Origin: Nitrospira sp. SG-bin1
Lineage (GTDB): Bacteria > Nitrospirota > Nitrospiria > Nitrospirales > Nitrospiraceae
Length of the DNA: 64,000 nt
NCBI GenBank assembly: GCA_002083365.1
Contig: LVWS01000033.1
Span: 372,001 to 436,000, forward strand
Reading direction: 5' to 3'
The notes beneath the pieces were generated by a model that did no database searches, was not told where the DNA came from, and saw nothing but the letters and a program-made list of their open reading frames with translations. The position numbers were made by a program, and so were the translations under genes. Shown here piece after piece: positions 8,885-17,892 of this stretch (position 1 is the first letter of the stretch; each line of letters starts with the position of its first letter).

Positions 8885-10732
8885 ATGAGACAAAATTTGG
8901 CTCAAACCGGCTCCAAGCAAACATCGGATAGGCTCTGCCGATGGCTTACGGAGCCAGGCACTCGATTCCTCGTGCTTCAAGGGCTCGTCACCATCACTTT
9001 ATCGTACGAATTGATCTTCAGTGTCGAATCAGTCATCAGCCGATTCATGAGCAATAGCCTAGTGATAGGGCTATGGTTGGGTATCCTCTGTCTTGCGATG
9101 TTGCCCCAGACCGTTCTGAGGGCCCCTTGGTTTAGTGCCGGTCTCGTCACCCTCGATACACTCCTCGTGACAGGCGTCATCTATCTTTCAGGAAACGCCC
9201 GATCGGATCTCTACATCACCTATTTTGTGCTGGTGCTAATTGCGGCGTCGGTCCGGCGGTTGGGGCATCTGCTCGGTCTCTCTCTGCTCTTGAGTGCTGG
9301 GTACGCTGTGGTCGTGTATGAAGGTATTTTAGAATCCGGGGTTCTAGCCACAGGACAGCTTTTGGGGATCCCTGTTCTTCTCGTCATGGCGGTGTTCTAT
9401 GGAGTGGCCTTAGAAGGCGCGGCCGTCGCCCAGGAAGAAAAGGTATCGCTACAGAAAGATGTCGACCAGCTGAAAAAAACGGAAGTGGAACTAGAAGCCG
9501 CCAAAACCGAACTCGAAACCAGAATCAAGGGACTGAAAGAAGATCTATCCAAAACGAATACCGAATTGCGCGAAGGACAAGTCGTCCGGCAGGGGCTGGA
9601 GCGACAACTTCATCAGGCGCAGAAGATGGAGGCTGTCGGACGAGTGGCCGCGAGAATTGCCGGTGAGTTCGGGGCGTTGTTCGCCGTCATCGGAAAACAA
9701 ACAGGTCTCATGCTGTCGCATCTGCAACCAAGCGATCCTCTCAGGTCATCGGCCGATGAGATCTTTAAGGCCGGGGAAAAGTCCGCCACGCTCACGGCCC
9801 AACTCATCGCTCTCGAAATCGAGCAACAGCCCGTGCGACACGTCTTGTCGGTCCAAGCGGTAATAGCTGATCTGCACGGAATGATCGTAAGTCTGTTGCC
9901 CGATCATATTCGACTGACCATCAACATGGATAAGCAGATGGCCTACGCCGAAGTGGATCGGGAAGGACTGGAAACCGTCCTGCTCCAGTTAATCGTCAAT
10001 GCACGGGATGCCATGTCGAACAGAGGAATGCTGACGATGGAGATCAAGAAGATTGAGCATCCCTCGGACTTGTCATGGCCGTCGTCGGGCAGGATGACAG
10101 GCCCCCAGGTCTTGATTCAAATCAGTGATACCGGAACCGGCATGAGCTTAGATACCCAAGCCCATATGTTCGAACCGCTCTTTTCAACGAAAGAAACGAA
10201 CATCGGTCTTGGCCTCACTGCGGTGTTCGGGATCGTCAAACAAAACGGAGGGAGGCTGGAGGTGGATAGTCGATCAGGACAGGGGACCTCCGTTCGAGTC
10301 ATCTTCCCCGCAGCCACGGCACCGGACATACGGGAGGAAGTGATCCCGAGAGCGATGCTGTCCAAAGGAGATGAAACCATCCTGCTTGTGGAGGAAAACG
10401 AAATCGAACGGAAGCTGGCGCGATCGGTCTTACAGCGCCATCGTTATCAAGTCTTGGAGGCGGCCTCGTCGGTCGAAGCGTTGATGCTTACTCGGCAATA
10501 TAAAGGCGTAGTTCATCTGACCGTGAGTCCTTTGGTGATGCATGAAATCGGAGGGCGTGAACTGGCCCGCCGACTCCTGAACCAGCATCCGCTGATGAAA
10601 GCGTTGTTTGTTTCCAGCTATGATGATGAAACAATCCAATACCACCGGATCAACCAGCGGTATGTTTTGCAGCATCCTTACCGCCAATCCGGATTAGTCG
10701 AGAGGATCAGAGAGCTTTTGGACGCTGCGTGA
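8885..10732 (+). CDS. Degenerate hybrid histidine kinase with receiver-like C-terminus
   Basis: 615 aa. Several membrane segments (residues ~30-180) are followed by a coiled coil (190-250), a dimerisation helix, an HATPase domain and a receiver-like domain. The ATPase domain looks sound: N-box VNARDAM, then DTGTGM, and GLGLTAVFGIVKQNGG. The phospho-accepting His is gone: the H-box reads AVGRVAARIAGEFGALF, with Gly260 at the His position. In the C-terminal domain the acidic pair is kept (VEENE), but the phospho-acceptor Asp is Pro549 (TVSPLVM) and the conserved Lys is His (LQHPY). Start ATG 8885 follows GGAGG at 8871; an upstream TTG is less likely. It may work as a pseudokinase or regulator. 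Confidence 0.82.
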   Translation: MRQNLAQTGSKQTSDRLCRWLTEPGTRFLVLQGLVTITLSYELIFSVESVISRFMSNSLVIGLWLGILCLAMLPQTVLRAPWFSAGLVTLDTLLVTGVIYLSGNARSDLYITYFVLVLIAASVRRLGHLLGLSLLLSAGYAVVVYEGILESGVLATGQLLGIPVLLVMAVFYGVALEGAAVAQEEKVSLQKDVDQLKKTEVELEAAKTELETRIKGLKEDLSKTNTELREGQVVRQGLERQLHQAQKMEAVGRVAARIAGEFGALFAVIGKQTGLMLSHLQPSDPLRSSADEIFKAGEKSATLTAQLIALEIEQQPVRHVLSVQAVIADLHGMIVSLLPDHIRLTINMDKQMAYAEVDREGLETVLLQLIVNARDAMSNRGMLTMEIKKIEHPSDLSWPSSGRMTGPQVLIQISDTGTGMSLDTQAHMFEPLFSTKETNIGLGLTAVFGIVKQNGGRLEVDSRSGQGTSVRVIFPAATAPDIREEVIPRAMLSKGDETILLVEENEIERKLARSVLQRHRYQVLEAASSVEALMLTRQYKGVVHLTVSPLVMHEIGGRELARRLLNQHPLMKALFVSSYDDETIQYHRINQRYVLQHPYRQSGLVERIRELLDAA

Positions 10733-10760
10733 ATCATCCGCCGGTTCCGGATAGGGTGGC

Positions 10761-11462
10761 CTATTGAGACCATGTCGAACGACCTGGAGAAAAAAACCGT
10801 ACATCTTTCCGTTTGAAGAAACCGATCAGTGCCATACCTGCAATGAATCCGCCGATATGAGCGAAAAAGGCGACGCCGCCTCCAGCAGCTCCCACGCTCA
10901 TGCCTCCACTGACCAGCTGCGTAATAAACCACATGCCTAAGACTACGCCCGCCGCCACTCGAGTCATCCCGATCGCCGGCAGCAAAACCAGCACGTGAGC
11001 GCGAGGAAATAACAGAAGATAAGCACCGAGTACGGCCGAGATGGCCCCGCTGGCTCCTACCATCGGGATTTGTGAGGAAGGATCCGTCAAGGCATGGCTC
11101 AGCGCCGCGAGAATACCGGATACGATGTAGAAGACGATGAATTTCGCATGACCCATGGCGTCTTCAATGTTATTCCCGAAAATCCAAAGATAGAGCATGT
11201 TTCCGAGGAGATGCATCCAACTTCCGTGCAAAAACATGCTGGTCACCAGGGTGAGAGAGGCCGGGAAAGCAGTTACTCCATCAGGGAATGAAGCCTGGCC
11301 AAAAACAATGACAGGGATGGCGCCGTATTGTAATGCGAACAGCTCGGCAGCCTCCTGAGGAAGATTCACTTGATAAAGAAATACCGCGACACAGATGAAA
11401 ATGAAGATCATTGTGATGATGGGAGGCCGCTGAGTGGGATTATCGTCGTGGAGTGGAATCAT
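10761..11462 (-). CDS. Rhomboid-family intramembrane serine protease
   Basis: 233 aa with six or more membrane helices. It shows the rhomboid signature set: WMHLLGNMLYLWIFG (His84, Asn88 of the oxyanion region), the catalytic Ser138 in MVGASGAISAVLG, and the catalytic His202 in FFAHIGGFIAG. Such proteases cleave membrane proteins within the bilayer; the substrate is unknown. Last gene of a minus-strand run, 12 bp after the DHH phosphoesterase gene, and convergent with the histidine kinase gene. Confidence 0.92.
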   Translation of the reverse strand: MIPLHDDNPTQRPPIITMIFIFICVAVFLYQVNLPQEAAELFALQYGAIPVIVFGQASFPDGVTAFPASLTLVTSMFLHGSWMHLLGNMLYLWIFGNNIEDAMGHAKFIVFYIVSGILAALSHALTDPSSQIPMVGASGAISAVLGAYLLLFPRAHVLVLLPAIGMTRVAAGVVLGMWFITQLVSGGMSVGAAGGGVAFFAHIGGFIAGMALIGFFKRKDVRFFSPGRSTWSQ

Positions 11463-11474
11463 GGCAGTCCGGAA

Positions 11475-12347
11475 CTAGGGAATCCGACGGCGTTCGGGGA
11501 TTGCACGAGGTAATCTGGGGTCAGTCGGAGGTGATCCATCGCCCTCGAGTGGAACGGAAAACCCAGCGGCATGAGTATGGCCGCCGCCTCCGAATGAGGC
11601 GGCAATAGTCCCCACATCCGTGCCGTCGGATCGGGAACGCATGCTGAAATAGCGTCGACCATCGCGGTCATGCCAAATCAAGCAGAAGGGATAATGAGGC
11701 GACAGGCGCTCACCGATTTGGCTGGTCAGGACGGCACTTTGCACAGCAGGAACGATGACACCCTGAAACTCCACGAGCGAGGCTTGGGCTGCGAGCTTTC
11801 CGACAAGTTCATGCTCGTAGCGTAAAATGGCTCGACCTTCTTGCTCGAGCGTCGACTGAACGAAGTGATCCCACACGTTGAAATCGAACGGATAGGAGGC
11901 TAATGCGGCATTGATTTCACGGCTTGCCGGCAAAGCCCAAGTCCACAAGTCTTTGTCCTGAACATACTGCAACAGCCAAGGGGCTGTCGTGCCGTGAGCC
12001 CATTCCCAGCCCAGGACTGCACCGGACTTTGTTTGGTCGAAGTACGCATGTGCAAAGCCGTCCAACGTCCGTTCAGCGGTGATATGGTGATCCAGAACGA
12101 GCAGCTCCTTGGTTTCGGATGCCATGGCTTCCAGGACTGGGCGGGCGTAGCTGAAGTCCACGATAACGACACGACGATCCTTGAGATCGGGAGGGGGTGG
12201 ATGGCCGTGCTTGACAGGCAAAAAGCTCGCGCTCGGAAACTTTTTCCAGAGTGCCCAGGCTGCTCCGAATCCATCGGAACATTCGGCATGGTACAGGACA
12301 ATGTCCGGAGAGCCATGAAAGAGGAGGACGGAGGATATGTTACCCAT
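11475..12347 (-). CDS. DHH-family phosphoesterase
   Basis: 290 aa. N-terminal DHH domain with YHAECSDGFGAA (metal-ligand His and Asp), VIVDFSY and the eponymous DHH at residues 86-88 (LVLDHHITAE). The C-terminal DHHA1-type glycine-rich motif is FGGGGHTHAAGF. Family members hydrolyse short oligonucleotides, cyclic dinucleotide products or other phosphodiesters in the cytoplasm; the exact substrate cannot be read from sequence. Located between a LOG-family gene and a rhomboid gene in the same direction. Confidence 0.87.
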   Translation of the reverse strand: MGNISSVLLFHGSPDIVLYHAECSDGFGAAWALWKKFPSASFLPVKHGHPPPPDLKDRRVVIVDFSYARPVLEAMASETKELLVLDHHITAERTLDGFAHAYFDQTKSGAVLGWEWAHGTTAPWLLQYVQDKDLWTWALPASREINAALASYPFDFNVWDHFVQSTLEQEGRAILRYEHELVGKLAAQASLVEFQGVIVPAVQSAVLTSQIGERLSPHYPFCLIWHDRDGRRYFSMRSRSDGTDVGTIAASFGGGGHTHAAGFSVPLEGDGSPPTDPRLPRAIPERRRIP

Positions 12348-12425
12348 AAGAATGGAGAGAGAATAGCATGCCCAAGTCAGGACTAAAAGGTGTCTGTCGT
12401 GTCCCTGTCTTCCACGAAAAGTGAT

Positions 12426-13481
12426 TCACAACTCATTGAGGTGACTGATCAGCTGGCGAAGCCGCCCGGCGCTGCGTCGATTAAAATCAAACACGAGTCG
12501 AGGGAGAGCGCGCAGGGCCGGTTCATCTAATTCCTCCGCCAGGGGGCCTCGAAGTTCGAACGTGCCCCCGGATAAGAGATCGGCGAATCGGTCTCGTACC
12601 TGCTCGAGTTGTTCAGGGGTAATGGTCTGCTTGAGGCGTATCGCCAGCTGTCTTCCCACAAAACGCATCGAGTGGTAACGACGGTAGAATCCACGGATGT
12701 GGCTCACCGCCGCTTCCGCAGAATCCACGATGACGAAAAGGCTCATGTCCTCTTCATTGATCAGTTTCCGATTCAGTAGTTGCCTCGTCACAAACCTCGA
12801 CCAATCATCCCAGTAATCGCAGCCGGGAGCCTGTAGACAAACGATCGGTTGAGGATCGCTCTTACCGGTCTGAGCCAAGGTCAGAATCTCAAAACCTTCA
12901 TCATGTGTGCCGAACCCTCCAGGAAAGAGCGCGATCGCGTTGGCTTCCTTTTGAAACATCAATTTGCGGGTGAAAAAGTATTTGAAGGTAATGAGCTTCG
13001 GGTCATCGGCGATCGTGGAGTTAGGACCTTGCTCGAACGGAAGCATGATATTGACGCCGAAGCTGTTTTCGCGTCCGGCACCCTCTTGCGCCGCACGCAT
13101 GATCCCATCGGCTCCTCCTGTGATGACCATGAAGCCTTCCCGGACGATGGCGTGGGCGAACCGGTAGGCGAGTTGATAGTTGGGATCGTCAGAGAGGGTT
13201 CGTGCAGAGCCGAAAATGCTGACTTTTTGGCGATCGCGATACCCATGAAAGACGCCGAATGCATGGCGAAGTTCTTTGACGGCGCGATTCACGATTTTCA
13301 CATCCAGAAGATCAAGGTGGGCATCATGGAGTTTCAGCAACCCCGTGAGGAGTTCCGTCATGAGAGCAGCGTGCAGGTCGTCCTCACGACCGTCGAGAAG
13401 GGTCCCAATTTGCTGCAGAATCTCCTCTCGTGACAAGGTGGGACGCTGCCGAATCTGCGGAGATCTCCCGGTTGTGGTCAT
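12426..13481 (-). CDS. LOG-family protein (Rossmann-fold, lysine decarboxylase-like)
   Basis: 351 aa. The central part carries the LOG-family pattern: SIFGSARTLSDDP, ITGGADGIMRAAQEGA and PGGFGTHDEGFE, as in cytokinin-activating nucleoside 5'-monophosphate phosphoribohydrolases and PpnN-like nucleosidases. Extra N- and C-terminal regions make it longer than plain LOG proteins (~190 aa). The start at 13481 has AGAGGA upstream; the frame stays open further upstream but would overlap the neighbouring gene. Precise activity is uncertain. Confidence 0.82.
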   Translation of the reverse strand: MTTTGRSPQIRQRPTLSREEILQQIGTLLDGREDDLHAALMTELLTGLLKLHDAHLDLLDVKIVNRAVKELRHAFGVFHGYRDRQKVSIFGSARTLSDDPNYQLAYRFAHAIVREGFMVITGGADGIMRAAQEGAGRENSFGVNIMLPFEQGPNSTIADDPKLITFKYFFTRKLMFQKEANAIALFPGGFGTHDEGFEILTLAQTGKSDPQPIVCLQAPGCDYWDDWSRFVTRQLLNRKLINEEDMSLFVIVDSAEAAVSHIRGFYRRYHSMRFVGRQLAIRLKQTITPEQLEQVRDRFADLLSGGTFELRGPLAEELDEPALRALPRLVFDFNRRSAGRLRQLISHLNEL

Positions 13482-13563
13482 ATTGTCCTCTTTCAATGAG
13501 TAAGACGAAAAATTGTACCAATGGATCGGGTATTGGTCAAAGATTACCGGGATCGCGTGCGGT

Positions 13564-14340
13564 CTATGAAGCGTCGAAAGGTTTAGGCAGATTGGTCTGA
13601 ACCCAGGCCTTGATTCTTGACTGATCCGCAGGGGAGAGATCGACGAATTGTATTTCGACACCATGAGTTGTTGCCGTGAGGGAATCCATTGCGCGGGACA
13701 CCGGTTCAACTCGCGCGTTGTTCAAGACAGTCCCTCGAATGGTCATCGGGCTCATCGTCTCAGAGAGGCAAAAGCTCAATATGACCTTGGTTCCCGGCAG
13801 CAACAGTGCGGCAGCCGCCACTAAGGCGCCGGCATGGCTGAGTTGTGAAATGGCGACTTGATGCTCATCTCCCACGCCCGTTTCCTCCATGATACTGATC
13901 ATGGCGGAGATATTCGTCGCGCATCGCTTTGGAGAAAGAATGAGGTCTTTCGCGGTCAGGACGCCGACTGGTTGATCTTGTTTCGTAACGATGAGAATCG
14001 GTGTTCCGGTGGACATCATGAGTGCCGATGCCTCGTCCATCGCTCGGTCGTATTCGATGAATTGGACCGGTCGAGTCATGATGGTTCGGACTTCGATGTT
14101 ATCCGGTTCAAGACCCTGCGCGACGACCTTTTTGACAATGTCAGTCGGCGTCATGAGTCCGAACCGTGATTCCGTATCCTTGACCAAAAGACAAGGCATT
14201 CGCTCGCGCTCCAAGAGCGATGCCGCTTCGGTGACCGATACATCTCCTGGAATCTGGACTACGCCGGGCGTCATCATGTGTGCGACCAGTATGGCTTGGG
14301 GATCTTGGGCTTTGGGCTGGTGATCGTCGTGGTCCGCCAT
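13564..14340 (-). CDS. CBS-domain pair fused to a PilZ-like domain
   Basis: 258 aa. Residues ~20-135 form a tandem CBS module (HMMTPGVVQIPGDVSVTEAASLL..., TIMTRPVQFIEYDRAMDEA...), usually an adenine-nucleotide sensor. Residues ~155-255 look like a PilZ c-di-GMP domain (AISQLSHAGALV, VILSFCLSETMSPMTIRGTVLNN, HGVEIQFVDLSPADQSRI). The usual N-terminal RxxxR of PilZ is not clear, so c-di-GMP binding is uncertain. It heads the minus-strand group CBS-PilZ, LOG, DHH, rhomboid. A TATACT -10-like box lies upstream at 14401-14406 on this strand. Confidence 0.75.
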   Translation of the reverse strand: MADHDDHQPKAQDPQAILVAHMMTPGVVQIPGDVSVTEAASLLERERMPCLLVKDTESRFGLMTPTDIVKKVVAQGLEPDNIEVRTIMTRPVQFIEYDRAMDEASALMMSTGTPILIVTKQDQPVGVLTAKDLILSPKRCATNISAMISIMEETGVGDEHQVAISQLSHAGALVAAAALLLPGTKVILSFCLSETMSPMTIRGTVLNNARVEPVSRAMDSLTATTHGVEIQFVDLSPADQSRIKAWVQTNLPKPFDAS

Positions 14341-14458
14341 TTCTCAGCGAAGTCCCTTTTCTTCACGAATCTGCCCCCCTCCTGGCCGCAATGTATGCCA
14401 AGTATAGCAGAAGGCTCCCTGGAGCCATGAGAGGTTGAAAACCTTGTCATTCAATAGT

Positions 14459-14486
14459 TTGACGGCATACACTAATAACATATTTT
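14459..14486 (+). promoter_or_regulatory. Sigma-70-type promoter for the MNIO-like gene
   Basis: TTGACG (14459-14464) and TATTTT (14481-14486) with a 16-bp spacer. The predicted transcript start lies just upstream of the ATG at 14509 and supports that start over a TTG at 14485. Confidence 0.5.
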
Positions 14487-14508
14487 GACCATCGACAAGA
14501 GAGAAACG

Positions 14509-15993
14509 ATGGCGTCGAGTGGGCCTTACCATAGGGAATTCATTCATCGGCTCGGGACCATCCCCGTGCATGGGCTCGGGCTTTCCGTTGATGTCCATGC
14601 TCCGGACCTCGCTAGCTTGCGGCGAAGTCTACAAGAACGTCAAGTGCCGCCGGCTTTCCTGGAAGTGTTTCGTACGACATCGAGGGCTTTGGCATCCACC
14701 AGGAAAGATGTCGGCGACGAACTATTGACCTATCATGGAGAGGGGCTGTGGGTCACTCAGCCCGACATGGTCAATCATGCGGCGTTTGAACGGGAAGTTG
14801 CTGAAGCCGCAAAACACCTCCTGCTGTTGCAAAGTGCCTGGCTGAATCACGAATGTGCTACAAAATCTGTCGCCGGCTATCACTACGGGACTTATCTTCC
14901 TCCGCTCTACACCCCGTTAAGCGCTAACGTGGTGGCCGACAATACACGAGTGATTCAACATTTGCTCGATCAACAGTGTCGTCTGACCAATGGGAGCACG
15001 CCGTTGATGTTGCTTGAAATGCCGCCACTCACGTACTTTGTCGCAGGAACGATGTCCATTCCAGCGTTTTTCCGGATCATCAGCGAGCAGACTTCTTGTG
15101 GACTGGTTTTGGATGTGGGCCATCTTTGGACGGTGTTTCGCTATTCCGGCGCGCATCGAACCATGTCGCTCACACGATTTACCGAGATCTTTCTCGACGA
15201 GTTCCCCATGGATCGCGTGGTTGAAATCCATGTGGCGGGTCTGGCCATTCATGAATCACACCAGGCTCCGGCTTCACGGTGGAATCGTATAGAGACTGAT
15301 GCATTCCCGGCCTGGGTCGATGCCCATGCCGCCCCCATTCCGCCCGTTTTGTTCGAGATGCTCGATCAAATTCTCTACCATTCACGACTCACGAATCTGA
15401 AGGGCCTTGCTCTGGAGGTGGATACGAAACCAGCCGAATTGATTGTCGCTGAATTCACGGAGTTCTCCCGACGCTATAGTGGAGTGTTCGACCGGCTGAC
15501 CAATGCTGAAGAAGCTGCATCGGATCGTGAGGCCAGCGCCCGGCTGGAAGATCTGCTGCAGACATCGAATACACAGTCTCTCGAAAAGGCCTACGATCGC
15601 TATGCACGAGTCCTGGTCGGAAAGACCGAACCGACAGGATTGGAATGGAGTCTGGACAAGGCCGGTATCCAAGAGTTGGACCTCTACCGCATTATCTATC
15701 TCCCCTATGAGATTCTTCATTGGGGGGGGAATCTGGAGGACATGTTTGTAGAATCCTGCCGCCGGCTCAGCGCGCGAGATGTGCCGCTCGATGAATTCGT
15801 TGCGTTCTGGTTCCGTGAGCCACGGCCTCTTGCCGACACGTACGATTTCTTTTTGCTGAAGGTCGAACGGTTTGTCGAGTTTGTCCGGGAGGTGGCGCCT
15901 GAGTTGCAATGCGTGGCCGAGCGAGAGGCGGAGGAACTTCGGCAGGCCTACCGTTTCGCCAACGAACCCGATGTTTCTGCATACGTGAGCTGA
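14509..15993 (+). CDS. DUF692/MNIO-like (multinuclear iron oxidative enzyme family) protein with C-terminal extension
   Basis: About 494 aa. Residues ~10-320 match the DUF692 TIM-barrel pattern: VHGLGLSVDVH, TYHGEGLW, WLNHECAT, LPPLYTPLSANVVADN, LMLLEMPPLTYF, GLVLDVGHLW, VVEIHVAGL and a late WVDAH plus a Glu-containing final strand (LALEVDTKP). These hold most of the His/Asp/Glu metal ligands known in the family. Known members (MbnB, TglH, BufB types) modify Cys residues of short peptides, normally with a partner protein. Here a ~170-aa C-terminal extension of unknown type is fused instead, and no precursor peptide is seen nearby. The DVNN and AGH motifs are changed to DVGH and AGL, so activity is open. 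Confidence 0.7.
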   Translation: MASSGPYHREFIHRLGTIPVHGLGLSVDVHAPDLASLRRSLQERQVPPAFLEVFRTTSRALASTRKDVGDELLTYHGEGLWVTQPDMVNHAAFEREVAEAAKHLLLLQSAWLNHECATKSVAGYHYGTYLPPLYTPLSANVVADNTRVIQHLLDQQCRLTNGSTPLMLLEMPPLTYFVAGTMSIPAFFRIISEQTSCGLVLDVGHLWTVFRYSGAHRTMSLTRFTEIFLDEFPMDRVVEIHVAGLAIHESHQAPASRWNRIETDAFPAWVDAHAAPIPPVLFEMLDQILYHSRLTNLKGLALEVDTKPAELIVAEFTEFSRRYSGVFDRLTNAEEAASDREASARLEDLLQTSNTQSLEKAYDRYARVLVGKTEPTGLEWSLDKAGIQELDLYRIIYLPYEILHWGGNLEDMFVESCRRLSARDVPLDEFVAFWFREPRPLADTYDFFLLKVERFVEFVREVAPELQCVAEREAEELRQAYRFANEPDVSAYVS

Positions 15994-15994
15994 T

Positions 15995-17170
15995 ATGAAT
16001 TTTTGGTTAAGTCTCCCACGTCCGTTCATCGGGTTGTCCCCGATGGACGGCGTCACCGATGCCTGCTTTCGATCCGTCATCGCACAACTAGGCAAGCCGG
16101 ACGTCAGTTTTACGGAATTTACCCATGTCCATGACGTCTGTCATGGGTCGGAGATTCACTTGGAGACGCTCCTGTATAGTGAGAAGGAGCGTCCCATCGT
16201 GGCGCAGCTCTATGGGAAAGACCCGGATCTTTTCTATATGGCGGCCCAGGCGGTGTGTGAATTGGGCTTCGATGGACTGGACATCAATATGGGTTGCCCA
16301 TCGAAGAGTGTGGCGTCGTCCGGATCAGGCGCCGGGCTGATCCGCACTCCGGAACTGGCTCGCACGATCATGCAGGCGACCAAACGCGGCATCGAGGACT
16401 GGGCTGGCGGACAGACTCTTGAACAAGCAGGTTTTAAACCGGCGCGCGTTGCCCTCTTCGAACGTCTGAATCGACAGCGCGGTCAGACCAACCCAACCTC
16501 CCGACGCCGACTGCCCTTGTCCGTGAAGACCCGCCTTGGTTATGACGAGGTGGCAGTCGAGGGATGGATTCAAGAACTTTTGATGGAACAACCGGCCGTG
16601 ATCTCGCTCCATGGGCGAACGCTTCGACAGATGTATCGAGGTTTGGCGGATTGGTCCGCGATTGCCCGTGCTGCGGCACTGGTGCGTGGAACCGGAACGT
16701 TGTTCGTAGGAAATGGCGATATTCAGAGCCTGGACGACGTCGCGCGACGGGTTCGGGAAACCGGAGTCGATGGAGTGTTGGTCGGGCGGGGAGTGCTTGG
16801 GGCCCCGTGGTTCTTTCGCCAGAAAGAGCAGACCCGTCTGGAAGACCGGGATATCAATGGTATCGACATCGGGCGAGATCCCGGCGAGGTGTCGCTGGAT
16901 GAACGGTTCGCCGTGTTGGTCGACCACGCCAAACAGTTTCAGGCAATGCTCGGACAAAAGCAATTCTATCGTATGAGGAAACATCTCGGTTGGTATTGTA
17001 AAGGGTTTCCGCATGCCGCCGCGCTTCGTGCACGGATGGTGCGGGTCTCTTCCGTCGAAGAGCTCCAGGCTATCCTCGCCGAGTTTCACGCTCGGCCGGA
17101 TGCCGCCATGGACCTCTCTTCGCTCCAATCACCCGATGAGCCGGGCGTGCTGGCTTCACGATGCAGCTAG
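15995..17170 (+). CDS. tRNA-dihydrouridine synthase (Dus family)
   Basis: FMN enzyme that reduces uridines in tRNA. 391 aa. Family motifs: GLSPMDGVTDACFR near the N-terminus, QLYGKDPDLF, LDINMGCPSKSV with the expected active-site Cys, SVKTRLGY, SLHGRT and LFVGNGDI followed by GVLVGRGVLGAPWFF. The middle has an insertion (~30 aa after GIEDWAGG) not usual in Dus proteins. Its ATG starts two bases after the previous stop codon, and its end overlaps the maf start, so all three genes are translationally linked. Confidence 0.9.
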   Translation: MNFWLSLPRPFIGLSPMDGVTDACFRSVIAQLGKPDVSFTEFTHVHDVCHGSEIHLETLLYSEKERPIVAQLYGKDPDLFYMAAQAVCELGFDGLDINMGCPSKSVASSGSGAGLIRTPELARTIMQATKRGIEDWAGGQTLEQAGFKPARVALFERLNRQRGQTNPTSRRRLPLSVKTRLGYDEVAVEGWIQELLMEQPAVISLHGRTLRQMYRGLADWSAIARAAALVRGTGTLFVGNGDIQSLDDVARRVRETGVDGVLVGRGVLGAPWFFRQKEQTRLEDRDINGIDIGRDPGEVSLDERFAVLVDHAKQFQAMLGQKQFYRMRKHLGWYCKGFPHAAALRARMVRVSSVEELQAILAEFHARPDAAMDLSSLQSPDEPGVLASRCS

Positions 17171-17793
17171 TACTCGCGTCGAGTTCGCCTCGCCGCCAGG
17201 AACTTCTGGCCCTGTTGGGGCTTTCCTTCGAAGTCTGTCCGTCGGAGTTCCGCGAGCACCCCACGGTCGGGTTGTCACCTATAGAACAGGTCCGGCACTT
17301 CGCCCTGAAAAAAGCACGATCCGTGGCTCTCGTGAGGCCTCGGGCCCTCGTGCTTGGCAGCGATACCGTGATCGATCTTGAGGGACAACTACTCGGGAAA
17401 CCGGTAGATCTTGTCGATGCTCGTGCCATGTTGGCCAGCCTGGCGGGCCGTTCTCATCAGGTCCATACTGCCGTTGCCCTGTGTCATTGCGAACACCATT
17501 TCGAATCTGTGGAGGTTGCCACCGCCGAAGTTCAGATGAAACCGGACCTCGAGCACGCGTATGAGCGGTACCTTGCAACCGAAGAATCGTTTGGCAAAGC
17601 CGGAGCCTATGCCATCCAAGGTCTCGGTGGGGACCTGGTGGAGCAAATCGTTGGCGATTATACGACCGTGGTGGGATTGCCGTTAAGACTCGTCGCCCGA
17701 CTTCTGCGATCCGCCGACTATCCTGTTCCGGTGAATGTCGAAGGCCTATATCGACGTAGGCCATATGCGAACTGGAATCGGTTCACAGCCTAA
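17161..17793 (+). CDS. maf: Maf-type nucleotide pyrophosphatase
   Basis: 210 aa. Starts with the Maf signature LVLASSSPRRQELL and has LGSDTVI, GKP, HQVHTAVAL and GKAGAYAIQGLGGDLVEQIVGDYTTVVGLPL. Members remove non-canonical or modified nucleotides (dTTP/UTP type pyrophosphatases) and some influence septum formation. The ATG overlaps the end of the dihydrouridine synthase gene by 10 bp. Confidence 0.93.
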   Translation: MQLVLASSSPRRQELLALLGLSFEVCPSEFREHPTVGLSPIEQVRHFALKKARSVALVRPRALVLGSDTVIDLEGQLLGKPVDLVDARAMLASLAGRSHQVHTAVALCHCEHHFESVEVATAEVQMKPDLEHAYERYLATEESFGKAGAYAIQGLGGDLVEQIVGDYTTVVGLPLRLVARLLRSADYPVPVNVEGLYRRRPYANWNRFTA

Positions 17794-17892
17794 TTGCAAA
17801 GGCATGGCGGTTCACCTACAATGCACCATTCATCGGATTGTGTCAGACATGTTGGATCTCGCCATGTCGGTGCAATAGAAGAAAAGGAAGGC

